From: Bacteroidaceae bacterium
GTDB taxonomy: Bacteria; Bacteroidota; Bacteroidia; Bacteroidales; Bacteroidaceae
Assembly: GCA_024398515.1 (NCBI GenBank)
Contig: JAKSIZ010000004.1
Coordinates: forward strand, 53,312 to 117,311
Direction of reading: 5' to 3'
Length of the DNA: 64,000 nucleotides
This document shows positions 37,932 through 46,634 of this stretch, piece by piece (positions within the stretch are counted from its first letter, which is position 1; each line of letters begins with the position of its first letter). The notes below the pieces were generated by a model. That model made no database searches and was not told the origin of the DNA. It was given only the letters and a program-made list of their open reading frames with translations. The position numbers were made by a program, and so were the translations under genes.

Positions 37932-40826
37932 TTACACTCGTATGCTGATTTTCTTACCGTCGTAGTTTACAATTTTACCTTTCGGGTTGTCGAGGTTGAG
38001 CGTTTGCTTGCCTTGTTTCTTGATGAAAACCACATTGAAACGACGCTTCTTCAGCATACCGTCGAACTCGCCTTTTCTTTCTCCGATGGTGAGTCGGCGA
38101 CGGGTATTATCGTACTTGAACGTGATTGTGGCATACTTTCCTTGCTCATAGTTATAGTTTGTGCCTTCGTCTTCATAGAGCATGAACTCACCGTCGGCAC
38201 CTTCATATACGTAAAGGTTGATGAGTTCCGCCGGCTTCTCATCGCTCCACTGCATTGCCGGACCAAAAGGAACTATGCTGCCCTCGCGAACGAAGACAGG
38301 CATCCGCTCGTATGGAGCATCGACCGTCAGCGTTTGTCCACCTTTTATATATAGGTTGGAGTAAAGGTCGTACCAGCCTCCTTCAGGGAAATAAACCTCA
38401 CGACTGCGCAATTTATATTCGCCTACAGGACAAGCCATGAACGACGGTCCGAACATCCATTGGTCTTTTATGTCGCGTACTTTAACGTCATCGGCGAAAT
38501 CCATAGGCAGTCCGCGCATCATTGTATAGTCCTTCAGGTTGCACCAAGCCGCAAGACTATAGATGTAAGGCATCATGTAGTAGCGCAGTTTATGGTAGAA
38601 GACGATGCTCTTGTAGGCAGGATGCGAGTCGGGAGCAATGTTGAACACCTCGCGTGTAGGCCACTGTCCATGCGTGCGATACAGTGGAATGAAGCATCCA
38701 AACTGTGTCCATCGCGTCTGCAATTCGCGCCATTCCTTCAAGTCTTCGCTTTCTTTTCCGGTAGTATCATAGAGTTTTTGCGCAGCTTCATACCTCTTCT
38801 CTACGCAGAATCCGCCTTGATCCATGCCCCAGAATGGGAGGCCTGCAAGATTATAATTGAGTCCGGCAGTCATCTGAGCACGCATATCTTCCCATCGAGT
38901 GCCTATGTCGCCGCTCCATGTAGCGGTGGAATACTTCTGTTCACCCGCAAAACCACTGCGTGTAAGAAGGAAGACTCGGCGGTTGGGATTGGTCGATCGC
39001 TGCCCGTTATAGATAGCATCGGCGTTGACAATGCTGTAGGCATTGAAGAATTCAGTGGATGTTCCGAGTGCCGTTGGGCCACAAAGTGCCTTGCGATACC
39101 ACATAGGAGTGCAGTCGCGAACGTTCGGTTCCGACGCATCCATCCACCATGAATCCACTCCGAAATGGTATTTTGAGTAGATGTTTTGGTTCATTTGCTG
39201 CCAGAACATACGTCGTGCACCGGCATCATAAGCGTCGTAGAAACTGCCCATATAGCCTTGTCCAACCCAGTCAAGTATGGTATCCTTCACTGCCTGACGG
39301 TACATCCAGCCGTGTTTGTCGAGCGATTTATAGTTGTCAGTAGTGCAGTAGAACTTAGGCCAAACGGAAATCATATAGCGTCCGTGCAGTCGATGTATGT
39401 CGTCAATCATCTTCTGTGGGTCAGGGTAACGGCTCTTATCGAACACGTGTGAGCCCCATTCCGGCTCATTCCAATAGAACCAATCCTGCACGATATTGTC
39501 TATCGGAATCTGTCGTTTGCGAAATTCTGCAAGGGTTGAAACTATCTCGTCCTGCGTTTTATAGCGTTCCCGACTCTGCCAGAAGCCTAATGCCCACTTA
39601 GGGAGAATAGACGCTTTGCCCGTCAGAGTGCGGTATCCACTGATAACTTTATCGATGTTTTCGCCTGCGATGAAGTAATAATCCATGTCGCGCGACATCT
39701 CGCTCCAGATGGAAAGACGGTTCTGTTCATCCTGTGTTTGCGGTTCTGCCACGCGCAGACCAAGGTAACTTACGCCTCCGTCAGGCTTCCATTCTATCTT
39801 CAAAGGCACCCGTTTTCCTTGAGGAATAGCGAAATCAAACTTCCACGCATTGGGGTTCCACGCCGTTCGCCAACGTTCAGGAACGACTTCGCGACCGTCG
39901 ATATAGACCTTTACATAGCCTGCATAATAGAGGATGAATTGGAAATTTCTACCGATGAAATCGGCATTTTCTATGAATCCTTCGTATGAAACCGCGGCAT
40001 TGTCAAGCTTAATTTCACTTGGGAGATTGACGATTGTTTCCGAGTTTTCGAAATAAAGCGAGTCCTCCTGACGCACTAATTGATGACCTTTACCGTCGTT
40101 GTAAGTTCCGGTAAGCGAACCTTGCTTGCCGTTCTTATCGTAGAGTAGGAACACTTTACCCAACTGGCGGTAGTCGTTAGGGTTACCAAATCGGCAATAT
40201 GAATAGCTGTCCCAAAGGATTCCATAGTTCTTCGTGCTCACCACAAACGGCACAGATACCTTAGTATTATACTGGAAAAGGTCCTCGTTTTTGCCTTTCA
40301 TGTTGAAATCACCCGACTGATGTTGCCCAAGACCATAGAAGGCTTCATCGTTGTCAGACTCAAACAAAGCGTGCCACGACCAAGCGTTTCGCAGTGGAGA
40401 TTCGGGGTTATACACCTCTTTATCTATATCCAACGACGGATTTCTAAGTCCGAGTTCACGTTCCGGAACGCGGAACTTCGTGAATGTCTTGCCTTGATTT
40501 GACTCCTTCAGAAGCACATTTCCGCTCTTGTCACAGAACGTAATAGCCCCCGTTTGCCTGTCAACCAATGCCTTAATGCAGTTGGTTTCGATGGTTTCAG
40601 TGCCTGATGCTTCGCCGATATTGACTGTTGTAGAGCGAAGATTGCTGTTGTTTATCATCGCAGAATCGATGATAAGACTGTTTTTTTTCGGAAAATTTGA
40701 CTCGGGAGTTGCCTGTACACGGATGATACGGTCGTTCATAACCGACAGTTTCACCATCCTCGGCATCACTTGTGCTGGTGCAATGTAAACCATCCCAGCG
40801 AACATTATTGTAAGAAGTTGTTTCAT
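37932..40826 (-). CDS. GH31 glycoside hydrolase with PA14-like insert (alpha-xylosidase/alpha-glucosidase)
   Basis: The 964-residue secreted protein has a signal peptide at MKQLLTIMFAGMVYIAPAQ and an N-terminal beta-sandwich with EAFYGLGQHQSGDF. An inserted domain at about 225-370 (YAGYVKVYIDGREVVPE) resembles PA14 carbohydrate-binding modules. The barrel nucleophile Asp is in SWWMDASEPNV and the acid Asp in TATWSGDIGTRWEDM. GH31 enzymes with PA14 inserts in Bacteroides are xyloglucan alpha-xylosidases, which would fit the GH95 and GH127 genes in the window. It is divergent from efp. Confidence 0.92.
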   Translation of the reverse strand: MKQLLTIMFAGMVYIAPAQVMPRMVKLSVMNDRIIRVQATPESNFPKKNSLIIDSAMINNSNLRSTTVNIGEASGTETIETNCIKALVDRQTGAITFCDKSGNVLLKESNQGKTFTKFRVPERELGLRNPSLDIDKEVYNPESPLRNAWSWHALFESDNDEAFYGLGQHQSGDFNMKGKNEDLFQYNTKVSVPFVVSTKNYGILWDSYSYCRFGNPNDYRQLGKVFLLYDKNGKQGSLTGTYNDGKGHQLVRQEDSLYFENSETIVNLPSEIKLDNAAVSYEGFIENADFIGRNFQFILYYAGYVKVYIDGREVVPERWRTAWNPNAWKFDFAIPQGKRVPLKIEWKPDGGVSYLGLRVAEPQTQDEQNRLSIWSEMSRDMDYYFIAGENIDKVISGYRTLTGKASILPKWALGFWQSRERYKTQDEIVSTLAEFRKRQIPIDNIVQDWFYWNEPEWGSHVFDKSRYPDPQKMIDDIHRLHGRYMISVWPKFYCTTDNYKSLDKHGWMYRQAVKDTILDWVGQGYMGSFYDAYDAGARRMFWQQMNQNIYSKYHFGVDSWWMDASEPNVRDCTPMWYRKALCGPTALGTSTEFFNAYSIVNADAIYNGQRSTNPNRRVFLLTRSGFAGEQKYSTATWSGDIGTRWEDMRAQMTAGLNYNLAGLPFWGMDQGGFCVEKRYEAAQKLYDTTGKESEDLKEWRELQTRWTQFGCFIPLYRTHGQWPTREVFNIAPDSHPAYKSIVFYHKLRYYMMPYIYSLAAWCNLKDYTMMRGLPMDFADDVKVRDIKDQWMFGPSFMACPVGEYKLRSREVYFPEGGWYDLYSNLYIKGGQTLTVDAPYERMPVFVREGSIVPFGPAMQWSDEKPAELINLYVYEGADGEFMLYEDEGTNYNYEQGKYATITFKYDNTRRRLTIGERKGEFDGMLKKRRFNVVFIKKQGKQTLNLDNPKGKIVNYDGKKISIRV

Positions 40827-40847
40827 ATTTTAAGTAATTAGATGTTA

Positions 40848-40879
40848 CAAAAGTAGTGATTATTCGTTCAAAAACCAAA
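40848..40879 (-). promoter_or_regulatory. Promoter of the GH31 gene
   Basis: Minus strand TTTG (40879-40876), 20-bp spacer and TACTTTTG (40855-40848), 21 bp before the start codon. Confidence 0.68.
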
Positions 40880-40917
40880 AAAAATGCGAATTATTTCCTA
40901 AACTATGAATAATTTAT

Positions 40918-40925
40918 TATCTTTG
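40918..40925 (+). promoter_or_regulatory. -7 element of efp
   Basis: TATCTTTG, 39 bp before the efp ATG. The -33 (TTTC at 40894-40897, 20-bp spacing) is weak. It faces away from the GH31 promoter. Confidence 0.55.
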
Positions 40926-40964
40926 CAGACTGAAAGTATATTTAACGTTAAATAATTTACATTT

Positions 40965-41531
40965 ATGATTAACTCACAAGAAATCAAGAAGGGTACTTGT
41001 ATCCGTTTGGACAACCAGATTTATGTATGTATTGACTTCCTGCACGTAAAGCCAGGAAAAGGTAACACTATTATGCGCACAACATTGAAGAACGTGACAA
41101 CTGGTCGCGTACTTGAGCGCACATTCCAGGTAGGTTTCAAGCTCGAAGATGTTCGCATCGAACGTCGTCCGTTCCAGTTCCTCTATGTAGATGGTGGCGA
41201 CTATATCTTCATGAACCAGGAAACTTACGAACAAGTTCCTATTATGAAAGACCTCATCACAGGTGTGAACTTCATGAAGGAAAGCGATGTAGTGGAAGTA
41301 GTTACCGACACAACAGACGGAACAATCCTCTATGCAGAAATGCCAGTGAAGACAGTTTTGCGTATCACTCATAGTGAACCAGGCGTAAAGGGCGACACTG
41401 CAACAAACGCAACAAAGCCAGCTACACTTGAAACTGGCGTAGAAATCCGTGTGCCTCTCTTCATCAACGAAGGTGAACTCGTTCAGGTTGACACTCGCGA
41501 TGGTTCTTACTTGCAGAGAGTAAAGGAATAA
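40965..41531 (+). CDS. efp: Elongation factor P
   Basis: Rescues ribosomes stalled at polyproline. The 188-residue protein has three beta-barrel domains: the KOW-like start GTCIRLDNQIYVCIDF, the loop HVKPGKGNT whose Lys is the modified tip residue in other bacteria, an OB domain with VVEVVTDTTDGT, and the C-terminal EIRVPLFINEGELVQVDTRD. No lysylation genes (epmA/epmB) are visible here. Confidence 0.97.
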   Translation: MINSQEIKKGTCIRLDNQIYVCIDFLHVKPGKGNTIMRTTLKNVTTGRVLERTFQVGFKLEDVRIERRPFQFLYVDGGDYIFMNQETYEQVPIMKDLITGVNFMKESDVVEVVTDTTDGTILYAEMPVKTVLRITHSEPGVKGDTATNATKPATLETGVEIRVPLFINEGELVQVDTRDGSYLQRVKE

Positions 41532-41544
41532 ATTCTAAAACTCT

Positions 41545-41641
41545 ACAGCCCCCTCCAGCTCCCTAAAACAGTCCCCCTCTGTCCCCCCAAGGGGGAATGA
41601 ACAGCCATTCTCTCCCCCTTGGGAGAGTTGGAGGGGGCTGT
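41545..41641 (+). repeat. GC-rich palindromic element, intergenic copy
   Basis: A 97-bp element bounded by perfect 12-bp inverted repeats ACAGCCCCCTCC and GGAGGGGGCTGT, with two further internal hairpins (CCCCCCAAGGGGGA and CTCCCCCTTGGGAGAG). A second copy, close to identical over about 94 bp, lies inside lpxB at 52897-52990 in the same orientation relative to its gene. Here it lies between efp and the glycosyltransferase. Confidence 0.9.
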
Positions 41642-41659
41642 TTTTCTAACTCTTATAAC

Positions 41660-42697
41660 ATGAAATACTCCCTTATAGTTCCCGTTTTCAATCGTCCTGA
41701 CGAGGTTGAGGAATTACTTCAAAGTTGTACCGAACAGACTTTTCGCGACTTTGAAGTGGTTATAGTCGAAGATGGTTCTTCAAGAAAGTGTAATGATGTA
41801 TGCGAAAAGTTTAACGACTTACTCGACATACATTATTATTATAAGGAGAACTCAGGTCCAGGGCAAAGTCGTAACTATGGTGCAGAAATGGCAAGAGGAG
41901 AGTATTTTATAGTGCTTGATTCAGATGTTGTGCTGCCTCCTGACTATCTTCTTGAGGTAGATAAGGAGACAACTTCGCAGCCGACAGATGCCTTCGGTGG
42001 GCCTGACAAGGCACATGAATCGTTCACCGACGTGCAGAAAGCAATAAACTATAGCATGACAAGTTTCTTCACCACGGGTGGTATTCGCGGTGGAAAGAAG
42101 AAACTCGACAAGTTCTATCCACGCTCGTTCAATATGGGAATACGTGCTGAGGTGTATCGTTTGCTCGGTGGTTTCTCAAAGATGAGGTTTGGTGAGGACA
42201 TAGATTTCAGTATCCGCATCTTCAAGGAAGGCTGCAAGTGCAGACTTTTCCCAGAGGCTTGGGTGTGGCATAAGCGCAGAACCGACATGAAAAAGTTCTT
42301 TCGTCAGGTGTTCAACAGCGGCATAGCACGCATAAACCTCTATAAAAAATATCCGGATTCATTGAAACTTGTGCACCTTTTACCAGCAGTATTTACCGTT
42401 GGCGTCAGTCTGCTTGTGCTTGCATCTGCCTTAGGGCGAGTGCTGATGGCATACGATGGAGGCATGGTTTGGTATCCACTTGCAGCTTTGCCGTGGTTGC
42501 CAATACTCCTCTTCGCGTTCATTATATTTATAGATTCTACAATAAGGAACAAGAGTTTAAAGATAGGATTCTACTCTATAGGTACGGCTTTCATCCAGCT
42601 TATTGGCTATGGCGCAGGATTTCTTTCGGCATGGTGGCGCAGATGTGTATGCGGAAAAGACGAATTCGAAGCTTTTAAGGAAACGTTTTACAAATAG
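41660..42697 (+). CDS. Family 2 glycosyltransferase, membrane-anchored
   Basis: The start is placed at ATG 41660 (MKYSLIVPVFNRPDEVEELL). An earlier in-frame ATG at 41597 would translate part of the palindromic element. The 345-residue protein has a GT-A fold with VIVEDGSS, NSGPGQSRNYGAEMARGEY and VLDSDVVLPP (the metal-binding DxD). FGGPDKAHE and FGEDIDFSIRIFKEG, with the catalytic Asp, follow. Two or three hydrophobic helices from about 235 on anchor it in the inner membrane. Donor and acceptor sugars cannot be told. Confidence 0.92.
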   Translation: MKYSLIVPVFNRPDEVEELLQSCTEQTFRDFEVVIVEDGSSRKCNDVCEKFNDLLDIHYYYKENSGPGQSRNYGAEMARGEYFIVLDSDVVLPPDYLLEVDKETTSQPTDAFGGPDKAHESFTDVQKAINYSMTSFFTTGGIRGGKKKLDKFYPRSFNMGIRAEVYRLLGGFSKMRFGEDIDFSIRIFKEGCKCRLFPEAWVWHKRRTDMKKFFRQVFNSGIARINLYKKYPDSLKLVHLLPAVFTVGVSLLVLASALGRVLMAYDGGMVWYPLAALPWLPILLFAFIIFIDSTIRNKSLKIGFYSIGTAFIQLIGYGAGFLSAWWRRCVCGKDEFEAFKETFYK

Positions 42698-42712
42698 ATA
42701 ATCTGATTGATT

Positions 42713-43396
42713 ATGAAGCTTGCAATCAACAAATGGGCAGAAGAAGACCGACCAAGAGAGAAACTTGAAGCACTTGGTCCGGCTGCTTTGTCTGATTCTG
42801 AATTGCTTGCCATACTCATTGGAAGCGGAAATGCCGAGGATAGTGCCGTTGACTTGATGCGGAAAATACTTGACCATTGCAACAATAACCTGAACTCTCT
42901 TGGCAAGATGAGCATTGCCGAACTATGTCATTTCAAGGGAATAGGTCCTGCAAAAGCCATTACTATACTTGCAGCATGTGAACTTGGCAAGCGTCGTCAG
43001 GCATCAGGAATAGAGGAACGTCCTGAGATGAGCGATGCCTCGAAGGTTTATGAATACATGCATCCACGTATGCAAGACCTCGATACAGAGGAAGGTTGGG
43101 CATTGTTCTTGAACCAAAAATGCCGACTTATCAAGGCTGTTCGCCTGTCGCATGGCGGCATCAGCGGCACTCTAATCGATGTTCGCATTGTAATGAAAGA
43201 GGCTGTGCTGTGCAATGCAACGGTGATGATACTCTGCCATAACCATCCGAGCAACAATATGCGCCCAAGTCGTGACGACGAAAGACTGACCGACAGAATG
43301 AAGAAAGCCTGCGACATTATGGCAATCAACTTCCTCGACCATGTGATTATTGGCGACGGATCGTATTATAGCTTTAGGGAAGAAGGAAAATTATAG
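42713..43396 (+). CDS. radC: RadC family JAB/MPN protein
   Basis: The start is ATG 42713 rather than the TTG six bases earlier. The 227-residue protein has an N-terminal helix-hairpin-helix (LCHFKGIGPAKAITI) and a C-terminal JAMM metal-binding domain with LCHNHPSNNMRPSRDD, the two His and one Asp of the zinc site. RadC was once linked to DNA repair but its real activity is uncertain. It starts 15 bp after the glycosyltransferase stop. Confidence 0.96.
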   Translation: MKLAINKWAEEDRPREKLEALGPAALSDSELLAILIGSGNAEDSAVDLMRKILDHCNNNLNSLGKMSIAELCHFKGIGPAKAITILAACELGKRRQASGIEERPEMSDASKVYEYMHPRMQDLDTEEGWALFLNQKCRLIKAVRLSHGGISGTLIDVRIVMKEAVLCNATVMILCHNHPSNNMRPSRDDERLTDRMKKACDIMAINFLDHVIIGDGSYYSFREEGKL

Positions 43397-43417
43397 GTAA
43401 GGAAAAAGAAAATAGAA

Positions 43418-43738
43418 ATGACTCCAGAAGAAAGAACATCATTGGAAGAACGGATTGTTGACGTGCTGAAGACCGTCTATGACCCAGAGATTCCTGTTGA
43501 CATATATAATCTTGGACTTATCTATCGCATTGAAGTAAACGACGATGCAACGGTAGATATCGACATGACATTCACCGCTCCAACGTGTCCTGCAGCAGAA
43601 TACATCCTCGAAGACGTGCGACAGAAGGTTGAAGCACTCGAAGGTGTGAAGGGTTCAAACGTTGAACTCGTGTTTGAACCTGAGTGGGACAAGGACATGA
43701 TGAGCGAAGAAGCCAAAATGGATTTAGGTTTATTATGA
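43418..43738 (+). CDS. SufT/MIP18-type iron-sulfur assembly factor (DUF59)
   Basis: The 106-residue protein has the DUF59 core VYDPEIPVDIYNLGLIY and the conserved Cys motif TFTAPTCPAAEYI. Members help deliver Fe-S clusters to target proteins. Its stop overlaps the next start (ATGA 43735-43738). Iron-sulfur clients such as NadA are encoded in the window, but there is no direct link. Confidence 0.93.
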   Translation: MTPEERTSLEERIVDVLKTVYDPEIPVDIYNLGLIYRIEVNDDATVDIDMTFTAPTCPAAEYILEDVRQKVEALEGVKGSNVELVFEPEWDKDMMSEEAKMDLGLL

Positions 43739-44511
43739 ACAAAGTATATTTTATCTCCGATGCGCATCTTGGTTCGCTTGCAACAGAACACAGGCGAACA
43801 CAGGAACGCCGACTTGTTGCTTTTCTCGACAGTATAAAGACGCAGGCAAGTGCTGTGTATATGCTTGGCGACATGTTCGACTTCTGGTATGAGTATCGTC
43901 TTGCGGTGCCAAAGGGCTACACGCGTTTTCTCGGAAAGGTTTCGGAACTAACCGACATGGGTGTTGAGGTGCATTACTTCACTGGCAACCACGACATCTG
44001 GGCGTACGATTACCTTGAAAAAGAGTGCGGAGTCACCATTCATCGCAAGCCTTTGACGACCGAAATATACGGAAACCTTTTTTTCCTTGCTCATGGTGAT
44101 GAACTTGGAGAACGCGACAAGGGCTTTCGTTTCATCCGTTCTGTCTTCCACAATCGTCTTTGTCAAGTGCTATTCTCGTCGCTTCATCCGCGTTGGGGCA
44201 TCGACTTTGGGCTTAAATGGGCAAAGCATTCGCGGCTGAAACGTGCCGACGGAACCGAACCACCATACAAAGGAGAGGACAAAGAGGAACTGATTCTCTG
44301 GACAAAGGAATATATGAAGACTCATCCTGACATCAATTTCTTCATTTATGGACATAGGCACATTGCACTCGACTTGATGTTGTCTTCAACCAGTGAAGGC
44401 AATTCTCACAAGTCACGCCTGATGATTCTTGGCGATTGGATTTCGCAATACACATACGTGGAATACGATGGAGAAACCATTTCCCTTAAAGATTATGTTG
44501 AAGGAGAATAA
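43735..44511 (+). CDS. UDP-2,3-diacylglucosamine diphosphatase-like metallophosphoesterase (LpxH family)
   Basis: The start is ATG 43735 in the ATGA overlap with the previous gene. The 258-residue protein has all metallophosphoesterase motifs: FISDAHLGS, MLGDMFDFWYE, FTGNHDIW, LAHGDEL and IYGHRHIAL. The spacing matches LpxH, which cleaves UDP-diacylglucosamine to lipid X for lipid A synthesis. LpxB, the next-step enzyme, is encoded at 52 kb. A different phosphoesterase of the same fold cannot be excluded. Confidence 0.88.
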   Translation: MNKVYFISDAHLGSLATEHRRTQERRLVAFLDSIKTQASAVYMLGDMFDFWYEYRLAVPKGYTRFLGKVSELTDMGVEVHYFTGNHDIWAYDYLEKECGVTIHRKPLTTEIYGNLFFLAHGDELGERDKGFRFIRSVFHNRLCQVLFSSLHPRWGIDFGLKWAKHSRLKRADGTEPPYKGEDKEELILWTKEYMKTHPDINFFIYGHRHIALDLMLSSTSEGNSHKSRLMILGDWISQYTYVEYDGETISLKDYVEGE

Positions 44512-44591
44512 ATCTTCGAAACCTCGAAATCGGCTTACCGCTTTCACAAAGCCTGAAAGAATTCTCGAAAAAAAATAAAAAAAACAAAACT

Positions 44592-46448
44592 ATGAAAAAA
44601 TCATTACTTCTCATCATCGCACTGGCAATGAGTGTTTGCCAGGGAGCGGCACAGACAGGTTATCCTATCAATCCTGTATCTTTCACACAAGTAAAGGTGG
44701 CTGAATCTTCCTTCTGGGGACAGAGGCTGAAGGCAAGCCGCGAGGTAACAATCCCTTTAGCATTGAGTAAATGCGAGGAAACCAACCGCTACGCCAACTT
44801 CACAAATGCGGCTACGCACATGAAGGACACCACAAAGGTCTTCGATGTTGTCAAGAACATGGGCTTCCCATTCGACGATACCGACCCTTACAAGACCCTT
44901 GAGGGCGTTAGTTATCTGCTCCAGGTATATCCCGACAAAAAGCTTGAGGCATACGCCGACAGCGTAATTGCTGTCATAGCTGCTGGTCAGGAACCCGACG
45001 GATACCTTTATACGGCACGCACACAGAACCCTCTTCACCCTCACAAATGGTCTGGTATGAAGCGTTGGAGTGAGGTTGAAGGCGGATCACACGAGTTCTA
45101 CAACCTCGGACATCTCTGCGAAGCTGCCGTGGCTCATTACTATGCTACGGGCAAACGCAACTTCCTCGACATCGCAATTAAGTATGCCGACTGCGTTTGT
45201 CGTGAGATTGGAACAGCCCCAGGGCAGGCTTGCGTAGTGCCAGGACACCAGATTGCCGAGATGGGACTATGCAAACTCTACATCGCAACGGGCGATAAAA
45301 AGTATCTCGACCAGGCAAAATTCTTCCTCGACAAACGCGGATACACTCGCGTGAAGAATGCTTACAGCCAGAGCCATAAGCCTGTACTTGAGCAGGATGA
45401 AGCCGTAGGCCATGCCGTACGCGCCGGTTACATGTACGCAGGCATGGCTGATGTTGCTGCTCTGACAAAGGATGAGGGCTACATCAAAGCCATTGACAAG
45501 ATATGGGACAACATTGTCAGCAAGAAGTATTATATCACCGGAGGCGTCGGAGCACGCCACGACGGCGAGGCTTTCGGCAGCAATTACGAACTGCCAAACC
45601 TCTCTGCATACTGCGAGACGTGTGCTGCAATAGCCAATGTCTATTTCAATTATCGTCTCTTCCTGCTGCATGGCGAGAGCAAATACTACGACGTACTCGA
45701 ACGTTCCCTCTACAATGGAGTCATCTCAGGAATATCTCTCGACGGCGGAAAGTTCTTCTATCCTAACCCACTCGCCTCTGAAGGCAACTATGTTCGTCAG
45801 CCTTGGTTTGGCTGCGCATGCTGTCCGTCGAACGCGGCTCGCTTTATTCCTTCGCTGCCACAATACATCTACGCAGTCAAGGACAACGCCATCTACGTCA
45901 ACCTCTACAACACAAACACTGCCGACATCACCTTGGGCGGCAAGCGGATAACCCTCGAACAGCAGACCGACTACCCTTGGGATGGTAACATTGCCATTAC
46001 CGTCAAGACCAAAGGTCAGTTCTGCCTCAAGCTGCGCATACCTGGATGGGTGCGCAATCAGGTAGTGCCTTCCGACCTTTATCATTATTCCGATGGCGTG
46101 AAACCGCATTTCTCAGTCCTTGTCAACGGCACAAAGGTCAGCACCGATGCTATGGACAACATCTCTGCCGACGGATACCTTGCCATCGACCGCAAGTGGA
46201 AGAAGGGCGACCGCGTGGAGATCACCTTCGACATGCCGCTCCGCACTGTTGAGGCAAACTCTCAGGTAGCAGCCGACCAAGGGCTGACAAGCGTAGAGCG
46301 CGGCCCAATAGTATATTGCCACGAGCAGGGAACCGACGCCCTGCCAGAGTACGGCATCAAGGGATTGAAGTTCCGCAACCTCACCCTCATCCCATACTTC
46401 GCCTGGGCACATCGCGAAAACCGCAAGATGGCTGTCTGGTTGGAATAG
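44592..46448 (+). CDS. GH127 beta-L-arabinofuranosidase family
   Basis: The 618-residue secreted protein has a signal peptide ending CQGAAQ. The (alpha/alpha)6 barrel has NFTNAATHM, EGGSHEFYNLGHL, YITGGVGARHDGEAFG with the proposed acid Glu, ETCAAIANVYF, and GCACCPSNAARF with the nucleophile Cys and zinc Cys residues. The C-terminal beta-domain ends LTLIPYFAWAHR. The stretch before that end (YCHEQGTDALPEYGIKGL) seems shorter than in typical members, so a small internal loss is possible. It would release arabinose from pectic or extensin side chains. Confidence 0.92.
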   Translation: MKKSLLLIIALAMSVCQGAAQTGYPINPVSFTQVKVAESSFWGQRLKASREVTIPLALSKCEETNRYANFTNAATHMKDTTKVFDVVKNMGFPFDDTDPYKTLEGVSYLLQVYPDKKLEAYADSVIAVIAAGQEPDGYLYTARTQNPLHPHKWSGMKRWSEVEGGSHEFYNLGHLCEAAVAHYYATGKRNFLDIAIKYADCVCREIGTAPGQACVVPGHQIAEMGLCKLYIATGDKKYLDQAKFFLDKRGYTRVKNAYSQSHKPVLEQDEAVGHAVRAGYMYAGMADVAALTKDEGYIKAIDKIWDNIVSKKYYITGGVGARHDGEAFGSNYELPNLSAYCETCAAIANVYFNYRLFLLHGESKYYDVLERSLYNGVISGISLDGGKFFYPNPLASEGNYVRQPWFGCACCPSNAARFIPSLPQYIYAVKDNAIYVNLYNTNTADITLGGKRITLEQQTDYPWDGNIAITVKTKGQFCLKLRIPGWVRNQVVPSDLYHYSDGVKPHFSVLVNGTKVSTDAMDNISADGYLAIDRKWKKGDRVEITFDMPLRTVEANSQVAADQGLTSVERGPIVYCHEQGTDALPEYGIKGLKFRNLTLIPYFAWAHRENRKMAVWLE

Positions 46449-46494
46449 CAAAATCGAACGATATATTTTTACAACCCGACGCTTATAAGTTTGC

Positions 46495-46597
46495 GACTTG
46501 AGCGTTCAACCCAAAAAAACATTGCTGCAATGTTAGTCCCAACATTGCAGCAATGTTGACTCGAACATTGTAGCAATGTTTGCCCGACTTAAGCGTT
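46495..46597. repeat. Triplet of 17-bp palindromes, locus D (AACATTG family)
   Basis: Units at 46518-46534, 46541-46557 and 46564-46580 have spacers AGTCCC and GACTCG. The flanks GACTTGAGCGTTCAAC (left, from 46495) and GACTTAAGCGTTCAAT (right) are direct repeats here, unlike the inverted flanks of locus C. It lies between the convergent GH127 and 46.6-kb genes. Confidence 0.88.
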
Positions 46598-46634
46598 CAA
46601 TCCGCAAAAGCCATTCGAAGAACCCATGATATTC

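Noticed and set aside
41545-41641. Insertion sequence remnant
   Set aside because: No transposase frame and no target-site duplication is visible; it is better described as a palindromic repeat element.
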